Assembly: GCA_902806565.1 (NCBI GenBank)
Contig: CADCXA010000029.1
Span: forward strand, 992,001 to 1,056,000
Reading direction: 5' to 3'
Source of the DNA: Hypoxylon rubiginosum
Lineage: Eukaryota; Ascomycota; Sordariomycetes; Xylariales; Hypoxylaceae
Length of the DNA: 64,000 bases
The notes beneath the pieces are model-generated. The model saw nothing but the letters and a program-made list of their open reading frames with translations, was not told where the DNA came from and did not search any database. A program made the position numbers and the translations under genes. Below are positions 34,501 to 47,500 of the stretch, in pieces (positions within the stretch are counted from its first letter, which is position 1; each line of letters begins with the position of its first letter).

Positions 34501-37500
34501 TCTTGCCGATGAAGTGAGAGTACAGCTCGGTTTGAGAGATTAGGAAATTTAGCTTCCTCTTCTGGCGGGCGGCTTCGCGGTCGGCTTCCTCCTTGCGGGC
34601 GTTCTCCAGCTCTTGTCGCTCTGCTGCCTTACGTAGATCACGTTCCTCGCGCTCGTTGCGCTTCCAGAAGCTCATCATATCGCGCATGCAACGCTTAGCA
34701 CGAGCCTGAAGATCCTTGGTACCTTTGTTGGTTCGAAGTTGCCAACGCTTAGCCTCTTTGGAGGCCAGTATAGCAGTCTTCTTGAGATTCGAGGCCTTCG
34801 TGGCATAAGAATCGCCAGCCAACTTGAACGTTTTTGGAACATCTTTGCGTGCAAGGTCGCGCCAGATCTGATCGTAGATTTGGTTAAAGCCCTTAGACTG
34901 AAACTTGGTCTCGAGGGGATTGGCAGGAGGTTCTTCCACCGACTTCTCCTTATCTCTTGGCTCCTTCGCGGCGGGATCCTTGAGGTCCTTCTCCTTGTCC
35001 TTCGGTTCCTTGGAGGACGACTTGTTCAATTTGATTCGGATCTTGCTGATCTCTTCCTTGGAAGGGAGCTCCTCGCCAGCGTCCAGTGCAGCCTGAGCAG
35101 CGATAGCTGAATCCTTCTCCGCCTGCTTCTGCTCTTTAGACTTCTTCGGGCGGTTACCACTGCGGCCCTTGCCCTTGCTCTTAGAGCCAGTCTCCAAGTC
35201 GGTGGCCTGGAAAGTCGACATCGTGCCGCCCTCTAGGTTGAGTTCGAGCGACGGGATGTTGCGTGCCGGGCCTTTGATACCTTTTTGCAAGATCAACTTA
35301 GTCTGCTGAGCCTTTTTATTAGCACGCTCAGCATCTCGCAGATACCGATTGCGCTCGGCTTCGCTCTCGGCAGCCAATGCCTTTGCCAAGGCGGCTTCCT
35401 TCTGCTCTATTGTGACTTGCATAGACTTCTCTCTGCGTCGTTTCCGCTGCATATCCTTTTTGCGTTCCTTCTCGGCAAATATCTCGCGTTCTCGTACTTC
35501 TTGGGCGGCGTCTTCGTAGTGAAGCTGGTCGTACCGTCGCTTGCCGTAGTTAGCGTGCTCGCGAAGTTTCTTCGATACAGATATAGCCAATTCCCCTCGT
35601 CGGACGACTTCGTCATCATCTTCCACTTGCTCCAATTCTAATCTACGCCTCTTTAGGCGTCTCTCGAAGTACTCCTTCTCAGCTTCAAGTTCGGACAGGT
35701 CAACGTCTTCCATGACGGCGTCGAGTTGATCGAGAATGTTCTGTATTTTCTTTTCCTTGTCGGCCGAAAGAGCCTTTGGCTTGACCTGGCCATTGGCTTG
35801 TCTCTTGGGTGCTCTCGTCGGAGTATCCTTGACATGATTGGCTGACGATCGACGCGAGTCTTTCCGAGAACCCCCCTCAGACTCCTTTAGAGCAGACTCG
35901 CGGCCTTTGCTCTTGCGGGCCGGCTTCTCTTTGGGCTCCGTCATGATTGGGGTCTTGCGCGTAGGGACGGGCTCGGCAGCGCTGGAGAGGATATTGGAAA
36001 AGGACATCATCGCGGCTGTGCGACTTGGCGTCTAGAAAAAGGAGTAGGTCAGCAACTAAGTTCGAGCTCATGATTAAGAATGAATGGGTTCAAATGTGAT
36101 TGAGGTAGTTACGGCGTAGTGTCAGCCATACGTACATTTGATGATGAAGCCGGCTCGGGGTTTAGTATTGATGGAAGAGAAGGAGCTGGTGTAGGGGTGT
36201 GGCGGTTGGTAGACGAGATTGAATCCAAGGCAGCACGGTTGTGACGCGAGGGGGGAGAAGCCAAATTGAGGGCTTTGTTCGAAGGGCTAGTCGGTCGGCC
36301 GTCGGGCTTAGGGTGAGAATGCGAATGCGGGCTTCGTGGGTATTTTGCATTCACGGGTGAAGGCGAACCGTAACCATTATAATATTGGTTATTGGATTCA
36401 GATTTGGATTGCGGGTAATCATACGGGTCAGGCCGCTGATAGAAAGGATTAGTTAGTTGAGTGAGGAAAGGAAAGGAAAGGAAAGGAAGAAAAAAAAAGA
36501 GTTTGAAATTGATTGTCTCCCCGATTGCAGGTAGTAATCAAAAATAAAAATCGATGATAGTCTTTTGGTCTTGGGCCCAAGGTGGATGGTGGATGGTGGA
36601 TGGGGGATGTTTCGCACCGCCACTAAAGCAAACTTGGGGCAATCTTGTTCTTGTATTTGTATTTGGAATGTATGAAGGTATTGAAGGTATTGGAAAGGTT
36701 CAAGGCTAGGTTTAGGTTGACTTCAGAGCGGGCTCTAGTGAGATTTGAGATGCTACACCAAGCCACGCCAATGACATGGCCATTTGCTTATGTCTACCTC
36801 CTAAGATAATGCCTATGTTTTTGGGACGTGCACCTGAGGCTATCGTGCTAGGCCAAAGGTGGGCGAATAGGATACAAAAAAGATGTGAAGATGTAAAAGA
36901 TGTAAAAACTTACTTGCTTGGACCAGCTGTCGGAAACTCTTCTGTCTCTGGTGGTATCCGTAAGCGGATCGTAGAAACTTCCCGAGGCCTTCTCTCTCGA
37001 GTGCTGGCGGTAATCCGGCGGAGAGAGGTGACCGGAGGTTTTGGGAGGTTGCAGCGGCGATGCACTCGCACCATTAGTAGATGACATGGCCGACGACGAT
37101 GCCATGATGGAGCTCAGGGCCCCTGGCGGAGGTGCCAGAGGAGGCAGAGAAGAGGATGCAGTGCTTAATGGTCTCGAGGACGATAAGGATTGATGCTGGT
37201 GCGCATGCGACGCGTTATTATAGGGATGCGCGAGGATGGAAGTGGTAGATGGTCGCGTCGTGGCTATCGATGTCGATGTCGATGTCGATGTCGATGTGGT
37301 GGGTGGTGATGCAGGCGTCGTGATGGATGAGACGGAGAAGTGGTTTTTCGGCGATGGAGAATGGAGGAATGAGGAGGAAGACGGGGTGTTGGTGTTGGTG
37401 GTGTTAGTGGTGGTAGAAGTTGCGATTGTGGCGGGCTGACGAAAATCTAGTGAATGCGTCGAGGCCGTGACGGTCGGAGATGTCAGGCTGGCGCTGGTGC

Positions 37501-38152
37501 CGATGCTATTGCTATTGCTATTGCTGCTTGTGCCGGTGCTGCCAGTGCCAATGACAGTGCCAATACCAATCCCAGTACCAATGCCAATACCACCAATCCC
37601 ATTGTGGGTGCTGTTGGTATGTGCACGAGAGGCGTGACTTGGGTGGGTTTGGGTTTGGGTTGCGTGTGCACCACCAGCTGATTGTGATTGTACTATTTGG
37701 TGGGCGTGGTGAGCATGGGCGTTGCCGTGGGCTTGGGCTTGGGCGTGGACGTGGGCGTGGGTAACAGAAAGGGCGCTGGAGTTGGTGTCGGCATCACTCG
37801 TTTTGCTGGTGCTGGTGCTGGTGCTGGAGCTGGAATTGGAATTGGAATTGGAATTGGAGAAACGTGGTCCCAGCGTATCCGAAGACCTCCCTATCCCTAT
37901 CCCTTTCTCTTTCCCTATTCCTATTCCTGTCCCTGTCCCTATCCCCATCCCCATATTACTACTAGAGTTTAATCTTGACTCTGATCCAGTTCCTGCTCTC
38001 GTTCCTGCTCCTGCTTCTGTTTCTACCCCCGTCCCCTTTCCCGTCTCTTGCGCTTGTGATGTCGAACCGCCTACGGCCGAACTTCTTCTTCTCTCGTCGC
38101 GAACGTCATCCGAACGTTGGAGTACGGTCGCATGAAATCCATTGGACGACAT
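31524..38152 (-). CDS. INO80: INO80 chromatin-remodelling ATPase, about 1995 aa, four exons
   Basis: Exons in transcript order: 36914-38152, 36136-36435, 31741-36031 and 31524-31681. Introns are 478, 104 and 59 nt, and the CDS totals 5988 nt. The first exon is a low-complexity Ser/Thr/Asn/Gly region ending [17 protein letters not shown]. The NxMSFSNIL motif follows at about 521. The DBINO domain ([16 protein letters not shown]) lies near 894. The SNF2 motor begins at about 1140 with ADEMGLGKT (about 1160) and LDEAQAIK (about 1272). The long insertion between lobes typical of INO80 follows, then the second lobe with DRAHRLGQ (about 1818). The C-terminus is Lys-rich. INO80 is the ATPase of the nuclear complex that slides nucleosomes and acts at H2A.Z. 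The 478-nt first intron is unusually long for this window, so an extra small exon there is possible. Confidence 0.93.
37260..37960. repeat. Chain of short tandem repeats coding the INO80 N-terminus
   Basis: Short repeats include GATGTC at 37270-37300, GGTGCT at 37808-37830, GGAATT at 37830-37858 and CCCTATCCCTATCCC at about 37890-37960. In the INO80 frame (minus strand) they encode Ser/Thr, Ser/Asn and Gly-Ile/Gly-Thr runs. The reading frame remains open through all of them. Confidence 0.8.
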
Positions 38153-41004
38153 CTTGACTTGGACTTCTCACTCACTGCCCAGGAGCTCGCTTCCTTCCTT
38201 CCAGCGATCGGCGTTTGATTTTAACTGTCTTAGGTTCCTAACTCATCGTATCTAAGTGCGACGCTGCGGGGGTGAGACAAGGTGATGATTATTTTTAAAG
38301 AAAAAAATATCCAATAGCCCGAGGGGAGCAGGTTCTCGATTAAAAGAAACCCAACCAGAGCTATCGTCTATCCAGAAATTGGTGAAGACTCTTCTCGTCG
38401 GCAATTTGAAGGCGTACGCGTCGTTCTAGTCGTTCTGCTATGACTTGCGCCCCGAATTCGAGCTGCTATTCCTACGTGGGAGATTGAATCCGGGATGCCG
38501 TGACGTGACGTGAGCGGCCAGGATTTTTTGGGGAAATGCTAGATACGGATATGTATTTGTCTACGGTAGTTCTTTGTCGCAAAGGGTATTCGCCGCGCCT
38601 GGAAGACAGCTTTGACGGGATGCGAGCTTCAACAAGGGCAGCTTTAGAGGTGCCAATCAATTCCAAGGTGGTTTGGGCCGGTGGGAGGTGAAACTTGAAT
38701 CTAAATTATGAATGGCGATACATGCGAAATACGGCGATGATGGCTAGACGGCCATATAAGACTAGTAAATGCGAGGATACAGACCGATTCGAAGATTGTA
38801 CCCGATGCGCTACTATAAAAGAATCAAGGAATGGAAAATGAAATGGAAAAGGAAAGGAGCATGGGTGGGAAGGGAAGGGAAACAGGTGAAGAAACGAAAA
38901 GAAAAGAAAAAGAGTGAAAGGAACAGGCGGGCGAAAGAGAGCGCGCAGGTGGACTTGAGGTGAGGGTGAGGGCGAGGGTGAGGGATGAGGGCCGATGTGA
39001 TGATGATGACTACCTTGGGATTGTATGTATCGTAGCGTCCGTACTGTACCTGGCAAAGCTGCATGATAGGGCCATGGTCATCGTACTAATGTTCCAATGT
39101 ACAAGTCTATCGCATCGGCATCGCATTGGTAGTAGGTATGGGTATGGAGCTGGAGATGGAGATGGGGTTGGGGATGGAGACAACTGATTAACCCCCCCTT
39201 TCTCGTTACTTGCCAGTCACATACATAATCCCATAATCATAGTCCTAGAGTTCTATAATTCTCATTCTTCTTCCTGCGATATCGAGAGTGTTTTCACTGC
39301 CACGATCATCATATTTCTCTCTTCTCAAGACACCTTCGCCCTCAACCTTCACCTCAACTCACCCACTCTACCACTACCACTATCCAGGTCCAGGTCCAGG
39401 TGCTCAGGTGCGTAGGCAGCTCCAGTCTCCCGCCAAGAAGTTGTTCCGCGACGGTGACGATCGATCCAGACAAGGGCAGGATTGGGACAGGACCAGACCA
39501 GGCAGACCAGGCCCAGACCCATGTTCTACCCAGTCACAGGGCTCCCATACCCAAAATCCGAGGGAAAATTTCCTCCACACAATGTCGAGCTCGGCAACCC
39601 TTGTCTCCCGCTCATCCAATTATAAATCCCTGTTCGCCCTCGTCTCCGCACTACCCACTGCATGCGACGCTATATCCCAAAATGGCATATGCCGCCAAGG
39701 CTGAAAGGTACCAGGTGAAGAGAGGGAAAGAAGAAGAAAAAAAGAGAATGGAGAAAAGCAACAGGAGGAAGAGAATCATGATTCGGAATAAGGTATAAGT
39801 AGGTAGATGGAAACTGAAGAAGAATTTGTAAGTGTAGATGATGAGAATGACTTGAGGTGCTTCATCGTGACACAAATGGCCGAGATATATAAAAAAAAAA
39901 CCACGAATCCAATCGATAAGGCGACGAGCCACACGAAATCTCCGGTGCAGCCGCAATTTATGTACACAGTCCTACGACCATCCGCCCTGCCGCCCTTAGG
40001 ATATTGGATGTACCCTTAGGACGCGATAAGAGCTTTTCCTCTTCGGGGTAAAATGCGGTCCGCATGCCAGGGGCGTCTGGGCGAATCGACTCGGCCAACG
40101 CATGCACAAAGCCAACACGAAACAGACTGATGCAAAAATCCTCTTGTCTCGGTTTTCTTTTGCTGGCGAGAATTTTTTTTTCTCAAAATAAGGGCCACGG
40201 TTTCATCTGCATTCTGACGGGGACGGTGTTAGCTAGGGGAACACTTGGTGAATACCTCCTGACCTCCTACTCCTACCATCGACCATCTAAACAATCTTCC
40301 ACGAATAACTCATTATGTCTGTTGCTCTCTTGCATCTTCGGAGTAAAGTAGGTATCTCACCCTACCGGGTCCGAAAGTCGCGATCTCTCCAACTTAGCTA
40401 GCGCCGCGAAGCGAGGTCAATGGCTATTGCTTATTACCTATCTCCGGACTTCATTATGTAACGCGCTACTCATCTGAACTGCATTGAACGCGACGGACAG
40501 CCGAAAGCCACAAACAGCTGATTACCTAGATATTATCTTCTCGGTTTGAGCTGAGCCTACATCAACAAAAGACTGGAAAGCGTATGACTCACGACAACAC
40601 GAGGTACCAGGTAGGTCTAAGTAAAGCTAGACAGCACACACATATGAGAAGATCCAATGTTTTAGGTATCGTATCGGACAGGTTCCATGATCTCGCTCTA
40701 TCATTTCTATCGAGTTTGCACCCTTCCCCGGTGTGGCGAACTCTGTCCCAGCCCGATTCTATCTCCACATAAAAGTGAGAAAAGCCCTCGATTCATTTGA
40801 AGAAAAGTAAAAAGTATTGGTCGAAAGAGGGAAAAAATGAATGAATGTCGAGAAGTGAAATATGCAATCCGGCCCCCCTTCTCTCCCTCTCCCTCCCTTC
40901 TCATTTGTACGACGGAAAAGAATACCCCCCCTTTCTACAAGTACGTTGGCGGGTAGGCTAGGAGGGGAAGATAATGCCTTCGGAAGGTAGGTACCTATGT
41001 AAGT
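38153..41004. other. Long intergenic region with purine-rich and pyrimidine-rich tracts
   Basis: No ORF with family resemblance is seen in 2.85 kb. The ORFs present are low-complexity: Pro/Phe/His-rich on the minus strand at 38706-39056, and Lys/Arg-rich on the plus strand at 38769-38963. The part next to 38152 should contain the INO80 promoter and 5' UTR. A non-coding RNA gene cannot be ruled out. Confidence 0.5.
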
Positions 41005-42988
41005 TTAGAACATGCGCCAGCCCCGGCGCAGACGATCGACAGCTTTGCCCGCCTCGCCGCCGGAGGCTGGCGGCGCGGCCTCCGTCTCGAGCGGGAAGCA
41101 GACCTCGTCGCCGTAGCCCCCGGCGACGCACGTGGTCGACGGCAGCGGCGACGACGACGACGACGACGACGACGTTCCCGTCACAGCACCCGTAGTCCCG
41201 GTCGTGTACGTAGAGGCCGACGGCGCTGGTACGGTGACGGTATCCGTGACGGTGCTCGAGCTCGTGGGGGAGCTTGACGATGACTCGGACGGAAGAGTCG
41301 GAGTTGACGTGCTGATGATACCTGGTGGTGGCGACTGGGTCGGGTACCCGTACGTCGCGGAAGACGACGCGGTGCCGGTCACGGCGTCGGTGCCGCCGGT
41401 GGAGTAGGTGGAGCTCGACGGGGAGGGCAGCGTGATAGTCGACGTGCTTGTGAACTGGTCCGACGAGCTGCTGGGATACTCGCTTGCCGAAGAGCTAAGC
41501 GAAGAGGAGGCTGTGGTCGAACCAGTGGCTGCGCTTGTTGTTTCGCCGGTGCTATATGTAGATGTAGACGACGGCGCGGAGATGGTGTAGCAGATGTAGG
41601 TGTAGCCGCCCCCGTATGTCGGCTGCTGCAAGCAGGTCGTGGAGCCGGAAGCACTTGACGTTGTCGGTAGCGTGTTAGACGTACCAGAGGGAGTCGGCAA
41701 TGTCGCTGTAGATGTTCCGGGGAAGCTGGAAGTCGGGCCGGATGTTGAGTATGACCCACTGGAGGAAGAACCAGTAGCTGGAGCGGTCGAGGAGGATTCG
41801 ATGGTGGAAGGAATAGACTGAGTGACCGTAGAGGTTAGTGTTAGAGTAGACTGGTCATACGTCGATGACGAGACTGATCCATAGCTTGAGCTTGAGGTAC
41901 TAAGAGAGACAGTTGGGTACGATTTCGATGTGCTCGAGCCGCCTATGATAACAGTTGTCGTCCACGTGTGAGAGGTTCTAGTGCTTGAAGCAGATGAGCC
42001 AGATGAGACGCTATACGGAGAGGTACTTGAGTCAGTGCTAACAGACCCAGTGGATGAAGACGTAACTGGCCAGCTAAAGGTGTCTGATGTTGTAGTACTC
42101 GACGATGGGTACGAAGATGTCGAGTAGCTATTAGACCAAGTCCAGGGGCCGGTAGTAGAATTCAAGCTATACGGGGCTGTATTAGATGTACCATAGGTTG
42201 ATGAGCCCCCGTTCGAAGGAATAGAAACAGTGGCTGTCGAAGTGAGCGTGGACTGCCCTGGCCAAGAGTACGAAGTGTTCGGGTATGTTGTAAACGGAAA
42301 CGATCCTATTGACGGCGTGCTAGTAGACGAGGCTGACTCGGTTGGATAGATGGGAGAGAGCCCAGGGGTCGTGTCAGTTCCAGTTGGTAGAACGTCAGTC
42401 GTCTCCTCGGTACTATTATCTATCAGTATTGGGTTCCATAATCATCCTTTGATAGGTATGGGGGCCTTTGGCTTACCATGTGCTACTTGAGCTCTCCGAT
42501 AGAGTGTCCACTGTAGTGCTCATAGTTGATCCAGAGCTATAGGAGGGAGTGGGCTGTGTGATTGTGATGCCTGGAACAGTTGAAGAGCTATAAGGGACAC
42601 TCGACACTGAGCTTACTATCGTCGCTGTCGATTCATTGTAACTAATAGTGACACCAGAGCTCGATGTCAGGGTCACAACAGTACCAGTAGGAGATGTAGA
42701 AGCAGAAGGCAGGGACAGAGTGGCAGCCGTGGTCGAGTTTCCATATAAGGGTGTAGAAGACGACGGCAAGTTTGTCGAGATTCCAGAACATCCAGTGAAA
42801 ACTGTCACTGTAGACGCACAGCTGCTACCGCAAACGGTGACAGTCGTTGTTACAGTGCTTGCCTCGATATTCTGAGGGAGAGCCATGGCGAGGGCCGACC
42901 TAGTCTTTTGTTAGTATAGAATGGGCATGACTGGAGGTTAGGAGCTATACCCTAAGCCCAGAAAGGCCAAACGAGTAGTGGAACGCAT
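41005..42988 (-). CDS. Ser/Thr-rich secreted mucin-like protein, 622 aa
   Basis: Exons 42951-42988, 42477-42899 and 41005-42412. The introns are 51 and 64 nt (TACTAAC branch site in the first), and the CDS totals 1869 nt. The short first exon and the start of the second give the signal peptide MRSTTRLAFLGLGSALAMA. A small Cys-containing region follows (VTVCGSSCAS, FTGCSG). Nearly all the rest is Ser, Thr, Pro, Gly and Tyr. Loose repeats pair an STYSTG-like motif with AVTGT, seen three to four times in the last 250 residues. Such domains are normally heavily O-mannosylated and sit in or on the cell wall. The C-terminus (AVDRLRRGWRMF) has no hydrophobic tail, so a GPI anchor is not apparent. 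Function unknown. Confidence 0.75.
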
Positions 42989-43087
42989 TGCGTGAATCTC
43001 GAGATATCAGAAGAGTGAAACGAATGTGAGTGCCCCGAGAGAGCGAAGGGTTTGGAGAGGACAACATGTAGTGGCAGCCCTTCGTCT

Positions 43088-43097
43088 CTTTATATAC
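43088..43097 (-). promoter_or_regulatory. TATA box of the Ser/Thr-rich protein gene
   Basis: GTATATAAAG on the minus strand, 100 nt upstream of the ATG. A second TATATAAAG lies at 43115-43124. Paired TATA elements fit an inducible, highly expressed gene. Confidence 0.55.
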
Positions 43098-43124
43098 CTC
43101 ATACATGTTCCCGAGCTTTATATA

Positions 43125-46100
43125 ACGTGCCCATATTCACATAGGCACTGAGCGTTTGATGTATTATGACAACATGTTAGGTATTAACTGGTTACTACTG
43201 CAAGGGGCCTTGTGGGTCTACGCTCGTATGCACCGGGACAGCTCTAGAGCTATGCGTCATCCCGACGGGACAGCCTGATAGCATCGACGCCCAAGACCAT
43301 ACAGGATTTCAAGTTGAGTGAAGGGGCGCGGCCTGCGTTTGTTAACCATGGTAGTGCAAAGCCCAAGGATCTCGTCAGAATCGACGCCGTTCTAAGACAA
43401 AGTGCCCAAACGCTCGAGTTATCAAGTTGTCTATGCGTAGCTATTGGGCGGTTCTCAATAAGTTATATGTCTCGCACGCACGTTTCTCTCACTAGACACA
43501 AGGTTATTCGCTGTTCCACGTGCCGAAGACCTGGACTAGAACTTGCTTGAGGTGTGTAACTTCTTTCGAAGACTGAATAGTACTAGAGCTTATTTCTACA
43601 TCTGAATATAGGAAAAGCATCCGAGGACTGTGTTACGGCCGAGGCGTCGCCTAAGCTTGATCGGTATCCCGTTTGCTTGAAAACATCTGGATCCGTCAAT
43701 TTACTCATTTCGATTCCGCCAGCAAACGGTATGCCTGCCGAAGCCGAGAGCTAGGTAGATCTTGTTCAACACGAGGCACTGTTCCTATTCCTTGCCACTC
43801 AAGATGTGGAGCAAGATAAAATGCAGAAATCCGTTGCACCACCACGCTTATGCAGAGTTACGGCATTCGAATTTCAGCTCAATCATGATGGCCGTCACAT
43901 TATCAAGTTTGCTGGACGTCTACCTAAGGCTCCTAGATAGCTACTTTCTGTCTGTCTTCGCGATTGACGAGCCACCAAACTCCTTACTGCTAGTATCACA
44001 GCTGATGTAGTCGTTCCTTGTATATTTCCCTGGCTAGGCTGACCAATAGGAACTGTGAGCTTGCTTCGATCGTAATTTTACGTGCCTAGCAGGTGCTAGA
44101 GACGCAGGTTCCCGGTGCCGTCCGACGGGTCACAGAAAGAGTGACACGTATTGGAGCATCAAATTTGCAGGTCTAGGGTATCATTGTAGGGGCCTGATGA
44201 CTGAAGAGTCAAGGGACATGTGCAATTGGTTGGCTGCCTGTGTCATAATACGAGCCTCGTTGTAATAGGGTTCGAAAACGCATGTTAAGATCACAGGTAT
44301 AATCAACCATTTAGAAACCTACCTAGGTACCTGGATAGAAGTGGCAAATGAGACTTAGGTCTACGGGAGAAAAGAATGCTGTCTGCCGTTGATTTTCCCT
44401 TTAGACATAGAAAGCTCCGAGCCGTGATGAGTATTAAGGCTCGGACCCTTCTTTCTTCGTAGTTGGTTGGACACGCATATTATCACACGGGTATAATGAC
44501 GGATAGACAACTTTTTAATGCGCCGAGACTCTGGTCAAGACGATGTAATCGGGGGTGTTACGGCACGGTGATCAGGGGTTATCCAGGCAGTAATCAATTC
44601 GCCTCAAAATGTTTCTTTAGCTCTGCTTCGGGCTTACTTAGAGACAAGGTCAAACTCTGGTGAGGAGAATGAGACATGACACGAAGAACGAGGGCTCCTG
44701 GCGCCATAAGAGGTAGACCAATGTGACCTTGACACAACATTCGCTGCCACTCATGAACCTAGACTCTAAAATCAATACGACCTTTCCAAAGAAGATCTTG
44801 ATACCTATTCTCGGATAGATTAGGTAAGTACCTGGGTAGTGGCAGTCTTGAGATATGATCTACTCCAACTCCTCGTGGCTAATGGCGTGGTGGCTGAGGT
44901 GACAAACCGTTTGGATGAAGCTAGTTTCGGGAAGTGGACGTCACCAGTCACTGCAAGATCGCTTCGATTGGTAGAGTACCTGATCACAGAATTGACAGTA
45001 TAGCGGTGGCGAATGCATGGCTTCGGGTGCGTGCCTACCAAGTCGCATGGCAGGTTACCGGAGGATGGAGCCGACTCTACACAAAACGTGGGGTGCCATC
45101 TATCACAGGCAGTTGCCGGTTAGCGAATTCAATCATGTTAGACAGAGACGCGTTGAGTGGCAACTAGCCTGGACTGACCTTGAAATGTGGCCGGATGACA
45201 AGAAAAGGAAGATATGATTGCGGTTCTAGATCGCTCGAGTCTGTTCATGAAGTTGATGAATGATGGGCTTTGGGCAGCGCTTTTCCAACCAAGGTTTAGG
45301 TAATTCCAGAATTCATACAAGTCTCCTAGATAATCTTTTAAAATGATTCATTTGAAGAGAGCTCGTAGTAGAGATTCATGCGTGTTGGTCGAATTACCAA
45401 TTTGGGCAACCCGGGAGGCAACGAGGCATTCTCTAGGAGTAGGAATTCGGGACGCAGGGGGGGATGAAATAAAAGATAGAAAATTTGGTTCGTTTTTCTC
45501 TCACCGTCTCCTTGTTAAAGGGCCTCACACGATTGCCGCGTGCTAGACGCGTTGTGGAACACATACTAGCCAGGCACTCACCGTGTGTAGCGTGTGCCAT
45601 ATTTTAGGGAGGAGTTGGAGACCTTGACCACCTTGACCTCAGACAAAACGTTAGGGAGCAACTCCAAGTCCGGCAAAACGTCTTCTCCCTACTGGATCAT
45701 TGTTGACCCCCAGAATTAAGATCGTGAAGCTGGGCATTCAATAACATCTACCATAATACAGGACGAGATGCGTCGGAGCCCGTTCCGGGGGCGGGTTCAA
45801 TCTCCACCATGTCCTATTAGATATTGAAATGGCTTACAGTTGCTGTTTTAATTGATGCGCGGGAGATTCTTGAGGCTCGTTGGGAGCGCAGATCTTTTGC
45901 TTGCTTGAAACTAGTTCGAGTTTGGGAAGAGGTGCGCAATACTTCTTGGTGGCGCGCAGTAGTGCTGTCGGTATAAGACAAACCATTCTCAAGACTGTCG
46001 AGGGTCTGCCGATCATCATAGGGAACATTCCTTTCGGTGCGAATTCACAAGTCAACTGTCAATAGTTGGTGTCTTTCATGCATGGAGAGAGGAAAAAGTA

Positions 46101-46140
46101 AAGGGGGCAAGAGACGAAAGGAACATGCAGACATATTTTC
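43125..46140. other. 3-kb gene-poor stretch
   Basis: Only short ORFs without recognisable family are found. Base composition is normal and no long repeat is evident. Several CCTAGG-type palindromes occur (for example 44319-44330). It separates the Ser/Thr-rich gene from the hydrophobin. Confidence 0.5.
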
Positions 46141-46148
46141 TATATAAG
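46141..46148 (+). promoter_or_regulatory. TATA box of the hydrophobin gene
   Basis: TATATAAG, 180 nt upstream of the hydrophobin ATG. It is followed by a CT-rich and CAA-rich leader, typical of strongly expressed fungal genes. Confidence 0.65.
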
Positions 46149-46320
46149 CCTGGTCGTCGGCCTGCTTCCTAATGGTCTTCTCTTCTCATCACCATCGAAA
46201 ACACAAAAAAACAAGCACTCTCTTCCAACCCACACTCGTTTATCTCAGCAACGCTCGCTTCTTGAAGCCCATTCACTCTTTTAACCAGTACTTGTTTTTC
46301 CACCACCAACTTTAATCAAA

Positions 46321-46858
46321 ATGCAGTTCGCCATCGCCGCCGTCCTCACCTTCGCCCTTGGCGCCCTCGGCCGTCCCCAGCTTGGTGGACCCCCGATGAC
46401 CAACCGTATCCCTCCCGTCCCCGGTGATGTCACCGTCGGCCAGGCTGGCGACACCTGCGGCTCTGACCTCGACCTCAGCTGCTGTAACGAGGTTGACCAG
46501 TCTGGTGACGCCATCAACACCGCGGAGGGACTTTTGGCTGGTCTCCTCACTGGTGGCCTTGAGGAAGGCGCGCTTGGTCTGTTCGACAGCTGCTCCAAGT
46601 TGAACGTTGCCGCCGGTACGTTTCTTTACCGTCTTCTAACCAGATCACGTTGGCTAACACATCTACTCAGTCATTGGTCTTTCCGACATCCTTGACAACC
46701 AGTGCAAGCAGACCCCGGCTTGCTGCCAGCACTCCGGCATGGAACAGGTAAGCTATCCAGAGCCTCAACACTTAGTAGACAGCCATGAACTAACGAGCCA
46801 GGAGGACGGTCTTCTCAACGTCGGCCTACCCTGCGTCGCCCTTGGCGGTATCTTGTAA
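46321..46858 (+). CDS. Class I hydrophobin, 142 aa
   Basis: Exons 46321-46615, 46671-46747 and 46802-46858. Introns of 55 and 54 nt have CTAAC branch sites. The signal peptide is MQFAIAAVLTFALGALG. The mature protein has the eight-cysteine pattern C-x7-CC-x35-C-x17-C-x5-CC-x17-C-x7, which fits the class I spacing. The long third loop and the total length also fit class I. Hydrophobins are secreted and assemble into amphipathic layers on aerial hyphae and spores. The start ATG is preceded by AATCAAA, a good fungal context. Strong bias to C-ending codons suggests high expression. Confidence 0.95.
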
Positions 46859-47500
46859 ACGCCATTCGGTCTCAACAACACTTCTTGCATGGTCGGTTTC
46901 ACTCAATGGCGGCATGGGATAATGTGTAGATGTGAAGTTGTGGAGAGTGTCACATGTAATTTTTAGCAGCATGATTTTCATGATTTAGCATAGCCAACTT
47001 AAGTCACTCGTTTAATACTCGCCCAACTCTGTCTTCCATGCCACTTGCTTCGTTCAATGTTACCATCTTTTAATCACTACTGTCTCCCTTTATTCTCTTC
47101 ATGTATTCCCTTACATTCATCTTGACTCGTTTATGTAACTTGATAAATACGTTATACTCTCGGTCTAACTAGCTTCTTAAGCTTCAGGCAATTCGCTAGC
47201 GTTAGAAAACGGTAACGCATTCGCTTATCTCTAACTATGACTTCTCTAGGATACACGTAGCAGATCACACTCACAGAGTGTTATACCTTAAGATATCGAC
47301 AAGTACCTTCAACCGTACAAACCGCACTGAGACGTATTCTAGAGCTCCTTATAAGAATGATATGAGAATAAACAACTTCCAAAGTGGTATCATATCCAAA
47401 CGCCAAATCAACAACAGTTGTGTCATAATTCGTAATAAAGTCATGGGATCAAAGTTATCCAATGTCCGGAACATGGCCTGTCAATATATCACCCAACATT
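46859..47500. other. Hydrophobin 3' flank
   Basis: No gene supported. The convergent lipase gene ends at 47501. Confidence 0.5.

Noticed and set aside
38706..39056. Pro/Phe/His-rich ORF on the minus strand
   Set aside because: It is a translation of simple purine/pyrimidine tracts with no domain, signal or family pattern.
45745..45815. tRNA-like sequence with GGTTCAATCTCC and partially pairing ends
   Set aside because: Only about 57 nt between the pairing ends, with no D-arm and no pairing T-stem.
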